This document shows, in pieces, positions 12,766-25,379 of a stretch of DNA of 64,000 nucleotides. The position numbers and the translations under genes are program-made. The notes under the pieces are model-generated. The model had not been told where the DNA came from and did not search any database. It saw only the letters and a program-made list of their open reading frames with translations. Source of the DNA: Escallonia rubra (lineage: Eukaryota; Streptophyta; Magnoliopsida; Escalloniales; Escalloniaceae); assembly GCA_033065855.1 (NCBI GenBank), contig JAVXUO010002382.1, positions 32,165-96,164 on the forward strand, in the 5' to 3' direction. Numbering within the stretch: position 1 is the stretch's first letter; every line of letters starts with the position of its first letter.

Positions 12766-13160
12766 CGGAGACTAAAAAGCAGGTCAATTGGAGGTCGACC
12801 CTAACAGGTCATTTATTAGAGCTCATCTTTCTTCTCACACTGATGTGCATGGTCATGGCCTCTTCTAATATGTTTCGAAGGGCACTAAACTTGTCTCTTA
12901 TACTCTCTTGACTTGTCTTTGCCATGAACTGCAGAGGATCGGTTGGCACCATTTTTCGTGAGACGGATTCTAATGCTTTTGCTCGCGTTCAAGGATCTAA
13001 TTCAGGAAAACCCTCTCGCAGTCCTTAGCTCATGGAATGATTCTCTCCATTTCTGCGAATGGAAAGGAGTTACATGCGGTCGCCAGCATCAACGGGTAAC
13101 CGCACTAGACTTGTTGTCACAATATTTAATGGGTTCAGTGTCTCCTCAACGAGAATACAC
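12766..13160 (+). pseudogene. LRR receptor kinase, N-terminal remnant
   Basis: Duplicate of the start of the receptor kinase at 15054, from the untranslated leader through the signal peptide to the first LRR. The cap motif WNDSLHFCEWKGVTCGRQHQ is intact (13033-13092) and VTALDLLSQYLMGSVSPQ follows. The signal-peptide part has an in-frame TGA where the sister copy has Trp (LILS-stop-LVFAMN), and the stretch between signal peptide and cap motif is out of frame. Homology stops abruptly at about 13150, where unrelated AT-rich DNA begins. It is a dead fragment that shows local duplication of the receptor locus. Confidence 0.8.
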
Positions 13161-14900
13161 TAAATAGATCTAAAACTGATGCGCCCACTAAAATGATGAA
13201 GACAATCCTTACAACACAACGAACACAATTGTATGGAAGCATATGGGATTTTCTATCTATACAAGACAGATCATTTAAAGAACTGGATAAAAGAAATTGG
13301 CTAGAACATTACAAGCTGTCTTTCCTAAGTCTAGTTTTGTTTGTGAATTTGACGACTCATTTCCTCGTTGTTCTGCTCTTCTTTTATACTGTTCGTCATA
13401 ACCGTCTCCTTTCTGTAACTGCTTATCCTTATCTTTATTGAGAATAACGTCTTAGACTCCACGATCGGCCGTTTCCGTTCGAAGTCTCTTCAATAGTGTT
13501 GACAGTTCTCCACTCCAGACACCGCTTATCAACCGTTGCTACCGATTTTCTTGCCTTGTCTTCACGTTATACATTATCACCGATTTTGTTATACCTGTTA
13601 GTGGTTTTTCCTCCCTGTACGACTCATTCGAATTTTTGCGTCCTGTGTGTTCTCTCCCATTCACTTATCTTTTCATTCCACTATCAGTAACTATTATATC
13701 ATCATTAACCGTAATAGACGTGCTTATTTCCACTTCCCACATCAAGGCACTTTTCACGGTTCTCATCATGCCACATGTTTACGCATTAACTGTCATGAAA
13801 ATACTTGTGTTGTCAACAATACTGTTTTTATACTTGTGTTAAGATCACTATCTCTTGTCCAAGCCTCAAATGCTCTTAAATCAACTCACAAAATCTTTTT
13901 CGCCTTTTGACACTAGACAAATCAAATGTACCACCAAATTGTATTACATCCACGTAGATATCCGAGAAAAGTTTCACACTGAGGTCAGTTAAAAAAAACT
14001 TATGAAACACAAACAAAGTTGCCATAACTGTTGAACGTGGAAGCAACTGGCAAAATCATAACCACGACCATCATCTCATGGTATGAATATAAAGCAAAAT
14101 CATAACCACGACCATCAAGAAGCAGACAATATACGGATAAAGCATCCAAGGTGAGAAAACCTACTAAAGGAATAGATAACTAGTACAACGGCTTTATAAA
14201 ATGTTTAACAATCTAGATAAATTACTTATGGAAATGTACGTTTCAAGGCAAGGCATAACAAAAGCTAGATCCTATACACTATTCCAAACATATAAAATGT
14301 GATCACTAAAAACTTAGGCCGGGGAGTCTACATAATCTTAAGTCTAGGCTCTGATAACAAAGATGCCGTGGCTCCGACCCGGAGGCTGACCTTCACATAT
14401 TATTGCATAGTATCTTGATGTAAAAGAAATATAATATTCAAACAGGCACAAATACATAACGTTTAAAGTTTATCACATGGAAGGCTCGATCCAGGCAGAG
14501 ATGAAGTGACTGAGTTGATATGGGAATGAAATATACCAGTGACAAGTACCAAGCAAGAGTAGCACCTCCTATATATGTTAACAATAAAAAAGATACTGAA
14601 AAAAAAAAAAACCAATATACACCTTAACCACCTCTATATCTAACCCACGGACATCATCAGTTGGTCACAACTCAAAATGATGTGCCACGAACATTTCTTT
14701 GTTCAGATAGCATCACTTTGGGGCGCCCCACCAATAAAACTTTCGTGGCTCTCCTCCGCTCCTTGTCTTCTCCATGCAGATAGGTGAAAGGGATATCCAT
14801 GTCCCATGACTTGGCCAGTCACAATTACTCAGCATTTGATTTTCTCCTTCCATTGCAAGATTCAGCTTACTAATGATGTTAAGCCTTAAGTTCAAAGAGG
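13161..14900. other. repeat-like DNA between two receptor-kinase copies
   Basis: No coding gene recognised. The segment replaces the rest of the first receptor-kinase copy. At about 14344-14356 the sequence GGCTCTGATAACA resembles, on the minus strand, the tRNA-type primer site of LTR elements (TGTTATCAGAGCC), so part of this DNA may be a fossil retroelement. No paired LTRs were found. Confidence 0.3.
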
Positions 14901-14956
14901 AGGGAGCCATAGCAGCCGAAGACTAAAAAGCAGGTCAACTGGAGGTCGACCCTAAC

Positions 14957-15080
14957 ATATTACCGGTTGAAGCTCATCTTTCTTCTCACACTTGATGTGC
15001 ATGGTCATGGCCTCCTCTATATTACCGGTTGAAGCTCATCTTTCTTCTCACACTTGATGTGCATGGTCATGGCCTCCTCT
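14957..15080. repeat. 62-bp tandem duplication over the receptor-kinase start
   Basis: Units 14957-15018 and 15019-15080 are near identical (ATATTACCGGTTGAAGC to GGTCATGGCCTCCTCT). Each carries the start region ATGGTCATGGCC. The frame from the first unit's ATG ends at a TGA inside the second unit, while the second unit's ATG opens the signal peptide. The sister fragment at 12840 has only one unit, so the duplication is specific to this copy. Confidence 0.85.
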
Positions 15081-16372
15081 AACATGTTTCGAAGGGTACT
15101 AAACGTGTCTCTTATACTCTCTTGGCTTGTCCTTGCCATGAACTGCAGAGGATCGGTTGCTGCAGCCGGTTTCACGAATGAGACGGATCGACGGGCTTTG
15201 CTCATGTTCAAGGATCTAATTCAGGAAGACCCTCTCGCAGTCCTTAGTTCATGGAATGATTCTCTCCATTTCTGTGAATGGAAAGGAGTTACATGCGGTC
15301 GCCAGCATCAACGAGTAACCGCACTACGGTTGGTGGCACAAAATTTAGTGGGTTCAGTGTCTCCTCAAATTGGAAGGCTGACCTTCCTTAGGAAGATCCG
15401 TCTCGACAACAATAGCTTCCATGGCAACATTCCTCCAGATATAGGCCAATTGTTTCGTCTACAGTCTCTTTCGCTGTATAACAACTCTTTCCAAGGTAAG
15501 TTTCCTCTTACTCTCAGCAAGGGTTAATTAGGTGGGGCGCATTCAAGCTTATCCATGATAACGTTTGACACTATAAACTATAAACTTGCATAAATGTGGC
15601 ATTGAACGCTCTCCATCAAATTCCAGTTAAGATCGTCGTCAAAGTGATGAGGTTGCAAAAGTTTCAGGTATCCGAAGAGTGCAAATTTTCTAGGGCCAAA
15701 AAGATATTTTTGGCCTTTTTTTTCCCCCTTCTAATCTCCTTCTTACAATCACTGGACAGCCTCGACCATCACAGTTACCGCCACCAGCTTGTTGCTATCA
15801 ACCTCCACGCCTACCCCTACCAATTCAAAACCGAATCCAAATCCTAAAGTCCACTCGTCAACGGTGGTCTGTATGGTGATTGGTGGAGGCGGTGGTTGGT
15901 GTATAGAGTGGTGATGGCAATTGCACATTTCGGGTAGTGATGCGGAGATTTGTCAGCGTGTGGCGTTGTGTGGTGATTGAAGATTGTGCAGTGAGTGGTG
16001 GTCCGTGCGGCAACATGTGGGTTGGGTGGCGATTTCTACCGTGGTTGTGGAGTGGTTGTTAGGTGCGTGCCGCGAGCTCGGGGTTGAAGACGACGAGGCC
16101 GCCGGTGCTGCCAGGGTGGAGGGGGTGCACTAGGAGTTGTGCTTGGCGAGTGCGGCCGGTCTTCTTCTGGGAAAAGATGGAGGCGGTACCCGGCGGCGTC
16201 TATTTCGAAGGTCAGTGTGATTCTACAGTGAACTTGCGGCGCAGGAAATGTCGATGGGGGGAAAACTGAGATCAAGGGTGGCTTTCTGATCTTGGAGACG
16301 TCGAAGGAGAGGACATGTGGTGATTGGTTTTTTTGGGGGGAGGGGGGGGTGCGAGAAGGAGGTGGTGCCAAA

Positions 16373-16384
16373 TTAGAGAGAGAA

Positions 16385-16421
<37 letters not shown>
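16373..16421. repeat. (GA)n microsatellite
   Basis: An almost uninterrupted run of GA dinucleotides with an AAGG interruption near its start. Confidence 0.9.
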
Positions 16422-16422
<1 letters not shown>

Positions 16423-16799
16423 TGTTTTTTCACAACGCAATTGTGTGTTAAATGTCATACTTATACAAGTTTGTGAGGCAAAATAGTTAAAATAAATATG
16501 GTGGTGTCGAACGCAACTGTGGGTGCACTTTGCATAACTAACCCCTTTCACCAATTGCTAACTAGCATAGTACCCGAGCAATGCTCGGGGAGCTAAATCA
16601 TAGTATCTCAAAAATCGGGTTCATAGATAAGTAAGTTATCTAAATGCACATTTTAAATATTCATTTTTAATTAGGTCAAGAAGATTATAGTTATGTTTTG
16701 GCAACAGATACTAAAAGTGGTGGTATCATGATAAAAATAGTAATGATGTAATCTTAATAGTTACCATAGTATAAGTTATGTCAAAATTAACCGTAAAAT

Positions 16800-17555
16800 C
16801 TCCCTCCTTGATTGCCTTAATCTTATGACATGTATTACCATAGAACAAATGAAGTAACAAACTGACTGTGAATGCATGCTCTCTCTTTTGACATATGTTT
16901 GTAAGAGCATAATATCTCTGTCAGAAGAGGGTCGGAAGTTGCCTTGACCAAGAAAAATGTATATCATATAGTTTTTTACATAAATCTGTAACGTTTTCTA
17001 TAATATTTAACTACCCTTTAAACAAATGAGATAAATCCATTATTTTGTTGTGGTCCGTATGATTTGGAGAATAATTGTTAGTTAAGCTTTACTCATATAC
17101 TTTCGTACACAAAGAAGAAGAAAAGATATAGAATTATACTTTCTAATCATTTATTAAGATAAAAAAAAAACAAATACTTGAAAGAATCATTACCATATGT
17201 TAAGCGCTTTCTCATATCATGTCTTATATTTATGACATGCATTAACATAGAACAAATGAAGCAGGGCATTGACGATGAAAGGAGATGCTCTTTTTTCACT
17301 TTTGTCTACAAGAGTGATAATGATGTCTCTTTCTGGAGAGGAACGAAAATTGGCCCGACCAAGAGAAATTTTCCTTAATTATATGGTTTTTTTAATTTAC
17401 ATGAAGCTGTAACTTTCTATGCAGTATTTTAAGTACCTTTTAAACAAATGAGATAAATCCATTATTTTCTCGTGATCCTTATTTTTTGCAGAATGATAAT
17501 TAATTAAGTTTTGCTCATAACAATTTCACTACAGAAAGAAGAAGAAAAGATAAGT
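16800..17555. repeat. diverged tandem duplication, period ~422 bp
   Basis: Two copies share AACAAATGAGATAAATCCAT (at 17021 and 17443), the ACATAGAACAAATGAAG type words upstream and AAGAAGAAAAGATA downstream. Many substitutions and small indels separate them, so this is an older duplication than the one at 9739. Confidence 0.75.
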
Positions 17556-20408
17556 CTATATTTTCGAGTTATGTACCAAAATAAAAACAAAAACATTTGA
17601 AAGATACCAGTGCTAAAATAAGTTATCGTATGATATTTTGAGACGAAACTACAACATTCTATATAATAACATGCTTTAACTGTTGTTCGTTCTCGAAGGC
17701 TACAAGGTTATTTTTACTTTCTAATTTGCTATTCTACTCCGACATTCGTACCACACAAGTGAAACAAGGTCACCAAAATATTCTCAGTGACAAAAATTGA
17801 TGAAAAGTATATTGCCTAATTAATAATACACGTGTACAAATGGTGTATTCTTGCATGTCCAGCTTGTGAGCGCACTATATTAGATAAAATAAGAAAGTAT
17901 GTGTAGGTAAAATCTGGTATAATTAGTCAAATGTAATTTTAGTAAAATATATTAAATCTCTTAAGCAATTGTTACTATCTGTCTAATGATATGAATAATC
18001 AATTAGAATGATTATGACAGTGAAAATAATAAGTTATGATACAATGTAGCTAGAAAAGTTAACTAAAGGAATTAGATAGAGTTCGATTCATGGGTTGTAA
18101 CACAATGTACCTAGGAAAATTGTCCAATTTAATTAAACTTATTCATGGACAGTACTGGAGGTGCATTGGTCAGAATTCATGCCTGCCTAACCGAGAACCG
18201 TTTCATGTCACAGGCAGAATCCCACCTTCAATCGGGAACCTCACCTCTCTTCTTGCGCTTGATTTGGGCTTTAACAAACTGGAGGGAAACATTCGTTCCG
18301 AACTTGGGCAGCTTCGCAACTTGAATCATTTTTCTTTAGCTGAAAACCAGTTGTCAGGTACGGTTCCCCTGCAGCATTACAACATATCATCCATTTATGT
18401 CTTTGGCCTCGGAGGCAACAGATTGCATGGTCATCTTTCACCAGATTTGGGCCTCACACTGCCAAACCTCAAGTACCTTTACCTCGGATTAAACAATTTC
18501 TCGGGTTCGTTTCCACCCTCGATGGCTAACGCTTCTGGACTTCTACACTTGATCATGTCTCGGAACGATTTCGCGGGGCCTATACCAACGAATCTGGGAA
18601 ACCTTCGTGACTTAGAGTATCTACACCTTGGTGGAAACCAATTCGGATCGAGTAAACCGAATGACTTGGGCTTCATTGGTTCCTTGACAAATTGCACTAA
18701 CCTACGAAAATTGATATTACCAGAAAATCAATTCGGAGGGGTGGTGCCCGCTTCTATTACAAATCTATCGTCTAAACTGGACTATTTGTCGCTGGGATTT
18801 AACAAAATATCTGGAAGCATACCACAAGAGATTGGTAACCTCAACAACTTGTACATTCTAGAAATACAGCATAACATGATCTCTGACTACAAGAAAAAAC
18901 CCTTACGCCGGCGGCCGGAAAACGCCGGCATAGGCACAAGTAACCGCCGGTATAGATTAAGCCGGCGCCATAAGAGCGCTGCCTTTAGTTGCGTTGCGGT
19001 AGACATATGCCGGCGGTCAAATGGGTCTATACCGGCGGTCAAACGCCGGCATTGATGTCCCCTAATCCAATCCCTAATGCTCCTTTTGCCGGCGGTTGCT
19101 ATCTAAGCCGGCGGTCATTAGGCGCCGCCATTGATAAATATTTTTAATTTAAACAATGAATTAAATTATTTTTGGTAATAGGCTGACCGCCGCTACAGGC
19201 TTTTTTAAGATTCTTTTTTCCATCTAAGCCAGCGGTCATGGGGGCCGTAATAGCTATTTTTTTAATTTAAACATTTAACTAAATTTTTTTTGGCAACGGT
19301 GCTGAGCACCGGTATTAGCTTTTTTAGATTTTTTCCTCGGCGCCACCAACTGGCGCCACCAACTGCCTCCATAAATATCCATTTTATGCAATTTATATAT
19401 TAAAAAAGGACCTACACAAAACCAAGATTGAAGTAGAAGAACAAATCACATTCATTACACCATTAACAACATTTTCAAGATCTAACAGTCACAATTCAAG
19501 AAATCTAATACATCCAGATAAAAAATGCATCATAAGCTCTCATACAACTTCAAATTGTTCAAGAAAACCGTCATTAACCCTATGGCAGCTTGTTCAAACA
19601 CTAGACAAATCCCACGCAGTCACAAAATTACCAAGATGTTGCACATCATCAATGGTAACTCCCAAGTCTGGCATCTCTACGTCCATTTGCATTCACATCC
19701 ATGACAACCTGTGACAAAGAAAAACTTGCTCATTATGCAAAAAAACACTCTAGGCTCAATAATATAATTGTGCTAGCAAAGACTAGACGACTCATCTTAG
19801 GAGCCACTATCTACTGCATATAGAGGGAAAGAAATACAAGAATTTTCAGCCACACAACCAGACCACCTCACATTCTTATACAAGACACTAAAACATGGTG
19901 CTTGCCAAAGTCATGACCTGGAAAAAGCAGCCTCTAAACTATGGAAATTGGATTTTGCTTACGGGGTGTGGGATACTGGACTACACCCTTCCAGCTTTAA
20001 TCAGTAGGATGGTTGAATTTTAATGTTTTCCCTTTGCATTTTCGCTCTCAAGGATGGATATCCGACAATAAAAAAATTAATGAAAAGAATCCTAATTCAA
20101 TCACTTTTGGAGTAGACTCATACAAAGAATTGTAGCAAAGAAACCAAAACTGCCAACTTTGTAATTTCATAACCGAACTCTTCAGATGAAACTCATTAGA
20201 CAAGAAAATAGGAGCAGGACAGTTTGAGACACACAGCCATAGACAAAATTTGCAACTTATAATATCCTTGTTCAACTAAAATTTGATTAAACAATACTCC
20301 TTAGCAAAACAGACAGCACACATCATAGTGTGCGTACAACATAGTGGCATAGTGTTCGCACAACAAGAGATGTAGCAAAGACGCCACTTCTAAGGAGGGA
20401 ATTCAAGT

Positions 20409-20666
20409 CTACAGCATATATCTAATGAAGCAAAAAAAGTACATATTCCACAAGTCAATACAGTTATGCAAGCAATGAAGTAGAAATGGTACCTGAAAAG
20501 TAGAACATGGGCGTTGGGTTGTGGACTGCTGGCAAATAGGATGATTGATGGTTTCCTGCATTGAGGCTATTGTTGCCCTGAATTCACCCATCTCTTTCAG
20601 CTGAGCTTCAAGAGAATTGACCTTTTCAGTTAGTGCCTTCTCTTTATTAAAAAAAGACCTTAACAT
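20409..20666 (-). pseudogene. coiled-coil remnant inside the CACTA element
   Basis: A minus-strand frame with a heptad-like stretch (KALTEKVNSLEAQLKEMGEF, then RATIASMQETINH). This resembles the C-terminal coiled coil of plant En/Spm-type accessory transposition proteins (Transposase_24/Ptta group). The rest of that protein was not found, so it is probably the tail left in a deletion derivative. The family call is an inference from composition and context. Confidence 0.45.
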
Positions 20667-22104
20667 TATTGGACCAATTCTAAGTGGTTTGGCTGATGTA
20701 TATTACATTTCCTAACCCAAATGATCACTCAAGAAACCATAAATCATTAAAGAATTGTATCATACTTTTAGAGTAACAGATATGAACTAGTCTGCCACAT
20801 CCTAGTGCCTCCACTATGGACCAGACAGAATAGTTCACTGGCATCTATACCATTATTTATAAATTTCTTCGACACTATTGACAACATAAACGAAGCATGA
20901 AAAATAGTTACACCCTGAGATTTAGTCTTCATACACCTTTGGTGACCAAAATGATTACAAAAGATCAAATCTTTTTTCTAACTTTGTTTAGAAAGATGCA
21001 CAATTGGATCATCTCTTTCAAGCCAGAAATTTTAGCAAGGTTACTGTCCAAGTGAGTCAATAAGTGCCTACTTATAAAAATAAAAAGCAATACTAACCAA
21101 GCGAGAAAAGCATGTGATTCATCAACAAAGGGAAAGTTTGAAAGATCAAGAGCTGAGGCAGGCAGGGCATTTCCAGCTATCAGGAGGGGATCCATGGGTT
21201 TCTTTTTCTTTTTCCATTGAAATTGGGTATCAGGTCAGCCAAGAAGAACCTTATTTAAATAAAGTTCTTTTTTTTTGCAAGTTAAGTGCAACTAGAGATC
21301 AACTCTACATGTAACACAGTGGGATACCTTAGAGGCTGCTTCTAGATGAACAACATCCTTATCAAAGTTCAGCAACTCGGGCATTTTCTCCGCAAGGAGC
21401 TAATTAAGATAAGATAGAAAAAACCAAGGCATCACATGAGTTGAGTACCAAAACAAAATTTTAAAGGATAAATTCCAAAAAAGAAATAGCATAACATATG
21501 GACAGGGGAGAAAAAACAAACTACGGAGCAATGAAAAAGAAATTAGATAAATCTTCTTCAAAAACCAATGTCTGAATAAGCTCATACAGTCCTAAAGCAT
21601 CACATTCACTATATCATGATTCATTCCTGAATTATACACAATCTATTACAAAACCTCTGTAAGAACTTCCCACATTAACATAAGCCTATGCAGAAATTCC
21701 TCAAGAATGTTTCTACAGTCGATCACTCAAGTATACACGATGCTAACTCTAGGGCGTAAAGAAATTTCGTAACATCCTCCTATATAGTCAAGTACTGAAT
21801 TCGCCCTTGTGAGATCAGATAATACATCATGGAGAAGGATAGAGGCGTGACAAGACAATTGCAATCTGTGATGCAAACTTACATCATCGTAACCAACAAA
21901 CGACCACACAAAAGAAAACAAAGGGTTCATGCAAATCAAGTCCACATATAGTCATATGTTAGCATTGCCAGTGGTTCAATCATGTCAATTAATATCTAAC
22001 ATAATAAAGGGGCAAACGTTTGCAGATAGCTTCCCCAGTCAAGAATGTTATTAATGTAATAAGACAGTATAGAACCAAAAAGGAAACCATAATCAAGAGA
22101 GTGG

Positions 22105-22140
22105 GGAGAGAGAGAGAGAGAGGGGAGAGAGCGAGAGAGT
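22105..22140. repeat. (GA)n-rich microsatellite
   Basis: A short purine-rich run of GA dinucleotides inside the CACTA element. Confidence 0.8.
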
Positions 22141-25100
22141 TGTTTCAAGATGACATTATTATGAAAAACCAAAGCAATTTCCTGAAAAGAGACAATAATG
22201 AACCCTAACCAAATCAAACCAAACCAAATCAATTTCTGAAAAGAGAAAATTTACAAAATTACAGAACACAGAATTAGTGGTTTATATTGTTGAAAATCAT
22301 TAATTAAGAATGGATAGAGATAGGCACATACCAGATTTGGATGAAACACCAGTAATTCGACTCGCCCACAGTGAAACGTGAGAATCTGTTAGGCAAAAGA
22401 AAGAGAAAAAGTGAGAGGAAGATCAGATGGAATAGACAAATCGAGGGAGAAGGAAGAGAAATCGAGTGAGAAGGTGAGAAAGATCAATTGCCCAGTAGCA
22501 GCTCTAGAACGAAGATAATGAACCTGCGAAAAGATTGAGAAAAATGTAATAAAATCAATTTTTGAAAAAGGAAAGTAGAGATAAATAGAAAACTACCTAT
22601 GACAGCGGTTCCATGCGCTGGTATAAGGCCGATTTGGGCGCCAAACTTTGGCGCTTAGTGTTTTGGGTGAAAAAACAATCTATAGCAGCGATGGGCATGC
22701 GACCGCCGGCATTGACTGCTGCTATAGAACCTATGGAGGCGGTCAGCTCTAAGCTGCCGGCATAGAGAATCTATAGCAACGGCTCCATGTGGCCGCCGGC
22801 TTAGGGCACTGCTATAGCCCTCTTTTCTTGTGGCAGCATTCCTGAATCCATTGGGAAACTTTCCAAGTTGCAAAAACTGGGGATTGCGATAAATAACATC
22901 TCTGGAAAAATTCCACCATCCATTGGCAACATTACCGGGTTGAGCTTTGTGGCTGCAGCAGCAAACATCCTCGAGGGCAGTATACCGGTTAAGTTGGGTA
23001 ACTGCACGAATCTACAAGTACTTGATTTAGAAAGCAACCGCCTACCTGGCGTGATACCCGAGCAAATCATTGGGATTTCTTCCCTCACTATCGGCCTCTA
23101 TTTGCGTCTAAATGAATTCACAGGACCACTTCCATCACAAGTAGGCAACTTGAAAAACCTCGGAGCATTGTCCATCTCGGGAAACAAATTGATAGGAGAA
23201 ATCCCAAGCGCTCTTGGTAGTTGTCAAGTACTGGAGAACCTAGATTTGCATGGAAATTTTTTTGAAGGCGCCATTCCATCATCACTTGACCAATTAAAAG
23301 GCATCCAACAACTTGATCTACCCCAAAATAACTTGTCTGGGCAGATTCCAGAGTTTCTAGGCAAGCTACCTCTAATGCGCCTCAACCTTTCGCATAATAT
23401 GTTTGAGGGGGAAGTTCCAAAAGTGGGAGTTTTCAACAACATTAGTGCATTTTCAGTCGTGGGAAAAAATATGAAGCTTTGTGGAGGAATTCAACCACTG
23501 CATTTGCCTGCCTGTCCCATAAAGTTTTCAAAGAAGAATAAAAGACCATTTCTAGACAAAATGATACCTCTTTTAATTATTCTCCCCATTGTTCTGCTGT
23601 TAGCATGTCTTTATTTGATCTTTTATCGACTCAAAAGATCCCAACAGAGAACCTCTTCTGCCGCACTCTTGGAAAACGAATATCCAAAAATCACTTATGC
23701 AGAACTTCTTCATGCTACCAATGAGTTTTCCCCAAGTAATTTGATTGGCGAGGGTAGGTATGGTTCTGTCTACAAAGGCAGTCTAAATTCTGGTGAACAC
23801 ATTGTTGCCGTGAAGGTACTTAAACTTCAAGAACATGGAGCTAACAAGAGTTTCATGGCGGAGTGCGATGTGTTGAGAATCCTCCGTCACAGGAATCTCG
23901 TCAAGATCATCACTGCTTGCTCAAGCTTAGATTTCCAAGGCAAAGACTTCAAGGCTTTGGTCTTCGAATTTATGCCAAACGGGAGTTTAGACAACTGGTT
24001 GCATCCAACCCAGGCTGAAGAGCAGGGGTCGAACTTGAACTTGGTCTAGAGACTAAGCATTGCAATTGATGTGGCTTCTGCATTGGATTATATTCATAAT
24101 CATGGTGAAACAACAATTTGCTACTGTGATCTTAAGCCAAGCAATGTTCTTCTTGACGATGACCTTTGTGCGCATGTTAGTGATTTTGGCCTCGCAAGGT
24201 TTCTGTCAGCCAATACAAATTTATCAAACAATGCACATTCTAGTTCAGTTGGAATTCAAGGAACACTTGGATACGTCGCTCCAGGTACATAATGCTCATT
24301 CGTATACTCCATTACGCTTTCCCCTTTAACGGTTGAAAATTAACAGGATAGATCTAGTACCTGCAAATGTTGACTTTACTCGTTGTATTGACCCCAGCTT
24401 GCCTTCCCAAATAATACTTATTTAATATGTGATTGCCATTTAAGTTCAGTTCAGTAGTTGCATGTACCAGCATCAATCCAAGGCTATCACAGAGGGTCAA
24501 AGGGTAAAATCCATTGAGATGGTGGGAGTATTAGTTAGTCCTCCTTTCGTTCTGATCTTACAAATTATAGCTGCTTACTGAATCTCATCTTGGATATTTG
24601 GAGATGATTTTAGATTTGGAGCCTGATATATACTATAGTTTCATCTACATGTCTAAAGAAGTATCTAAGTTGTTCCCTATTGCAGAATATGGCATGGGGG
24701 AGGAAGTATCAACAGAAGCTGACATGTACAGCTATGGAATCATGTTGTTGGAAATGTTTACTGGAAAAAGACCTACTGACAGCATGTTTATCGACAACTT
24801 TAGCCTTCATAACTATGTCAAGTTTGCTCTCCCTGATCGCGTGATGGAGATTATTGATTCAATGATCATACTTAAAGAAATGGAAGGTTTGAATGAGAAC
24901 AGGCATGGCGAAGGCGAGTATGCTAAACTCAAGTCATGTTTGGAGTCTATTCTTATATGCTCTGCGGAATGGCCACATGAGAGAATGGACAGTGGGCATG
25001 TTGTCAAAGAGCTTCATCGGATTACAAAGGTGTATAGTGAGTAAAGAGAGAGATGGACATGGATATATATATATATATATAGCACGTGCGTTGCATGTGG

Positions 25101-25379
25101 ATATAGTCAAGGGTAATATCTGAGGTGATATTATTTATTTTTGGATCAAAATAATGTAATTTAATTAGGTTCTTATTTCTTTTGTGACTTGTTTTAGAAG
25201 AAATATACATTTGATATTCGCAATTGTAATCAGTTCAAAGTTTTTAAATATGCTTTGTAGGCTTATTGATTGAAGAAATATTTGATGGTACTGTTGAAAA
25301 TAAAAGCAAATGGAAAAATTAAAAGAATGAATCTACATCTTTGTTTTTATAATCTGCTATATTTGTTTATGGTTAAGAT

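Larger units (their letters stand above)
15526..18105. mobile_element. AT-rich insertion inside the receptor kinase
   Basis: About 2.6 kb that breaks the LRR domain. The reading frame leaves the LRR consensus at LTLSKG and returns near LGKLSNLIKL. It holds a G-run and (GA)n at 16320-16421, the palindromic words ACCCGAGCAATGCTCGGG at about 16572-16590 (a motif often seen near ends of plant repeats) and a diverged tandem duplication at 16800-17555. No transposase frame, TIR pair or clear target duplication was found, so its class is open. Confidence 0.5.
18886..22833. mobile_element. CACTA (En/Spm)-type element inserted in the receptor kinase
   Basis: A DNA transposon of about 3.95 kb. The left end reads ACTACAAGAAAAAACCC and the right end, read inward, ACAAGAAAAGAGGGC. 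These are close to the CACTACAAGAAAA ends of plant CACTA elements, though the first bases are altered and the 3-bp target duplication is not clean. Subterminal zones at both ends are packed with GCCGGCGG / CCGCCGGC words (18905-19125 and 22695-22800), the usual layout of transposase-binding repeats. Most of the interior is non-coding, so the element is non-autonomous. Removing it restores the LRR phrase of the host gene exactly, to within a base or two. Confidence 0.8.
15054..25044 (+). pseudogene. LRR receptor kinase of the Xa21/EFR type (LRR-XII), split by two insertions
   Basis: Plasma-membrane receptor kinase of the family that senses microbial patterns. Coding pieces: 15054-15525 (signal peptide FRRVLNVSLILSWLVLAMN, LRRNT CEWKGVTC, first LRRs); about 18105-18885 (LRRs, e.g. 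GRIPPSIGNLTSLLALDLG); 22834-24284 (LRRs, then MIPLLIILPIVLLLACLYLI membrane span and kinase); 24686-25044. The kinase shows IGEGRYGSVYKG, VAVKVLKL, YCDLKPSNVLL, DFGLAR and, across the intron 24285-24685, APEYG. The HRD position reads YCD, so it is a non-RD kinase with His replaced by Tyr. Lesions: inserted DNA at about 15526-18105, where some LRR sequence is also missing; a CACTA-type element at 18886-22833; and TAG at 24047-24049, where Gln is expected in QRLSIAID. The LRR phrase rejoins exactly across the CACTA insertion (MIS|GSIPESIG). Confidence 0.85.

Noticed and set aside
16036-16554. 172-codon minus-strand frame with a Ser-Leu run
   Set aside because: Created by the (GA)n microsatellite and C-rich flank. 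No recognisable domain.
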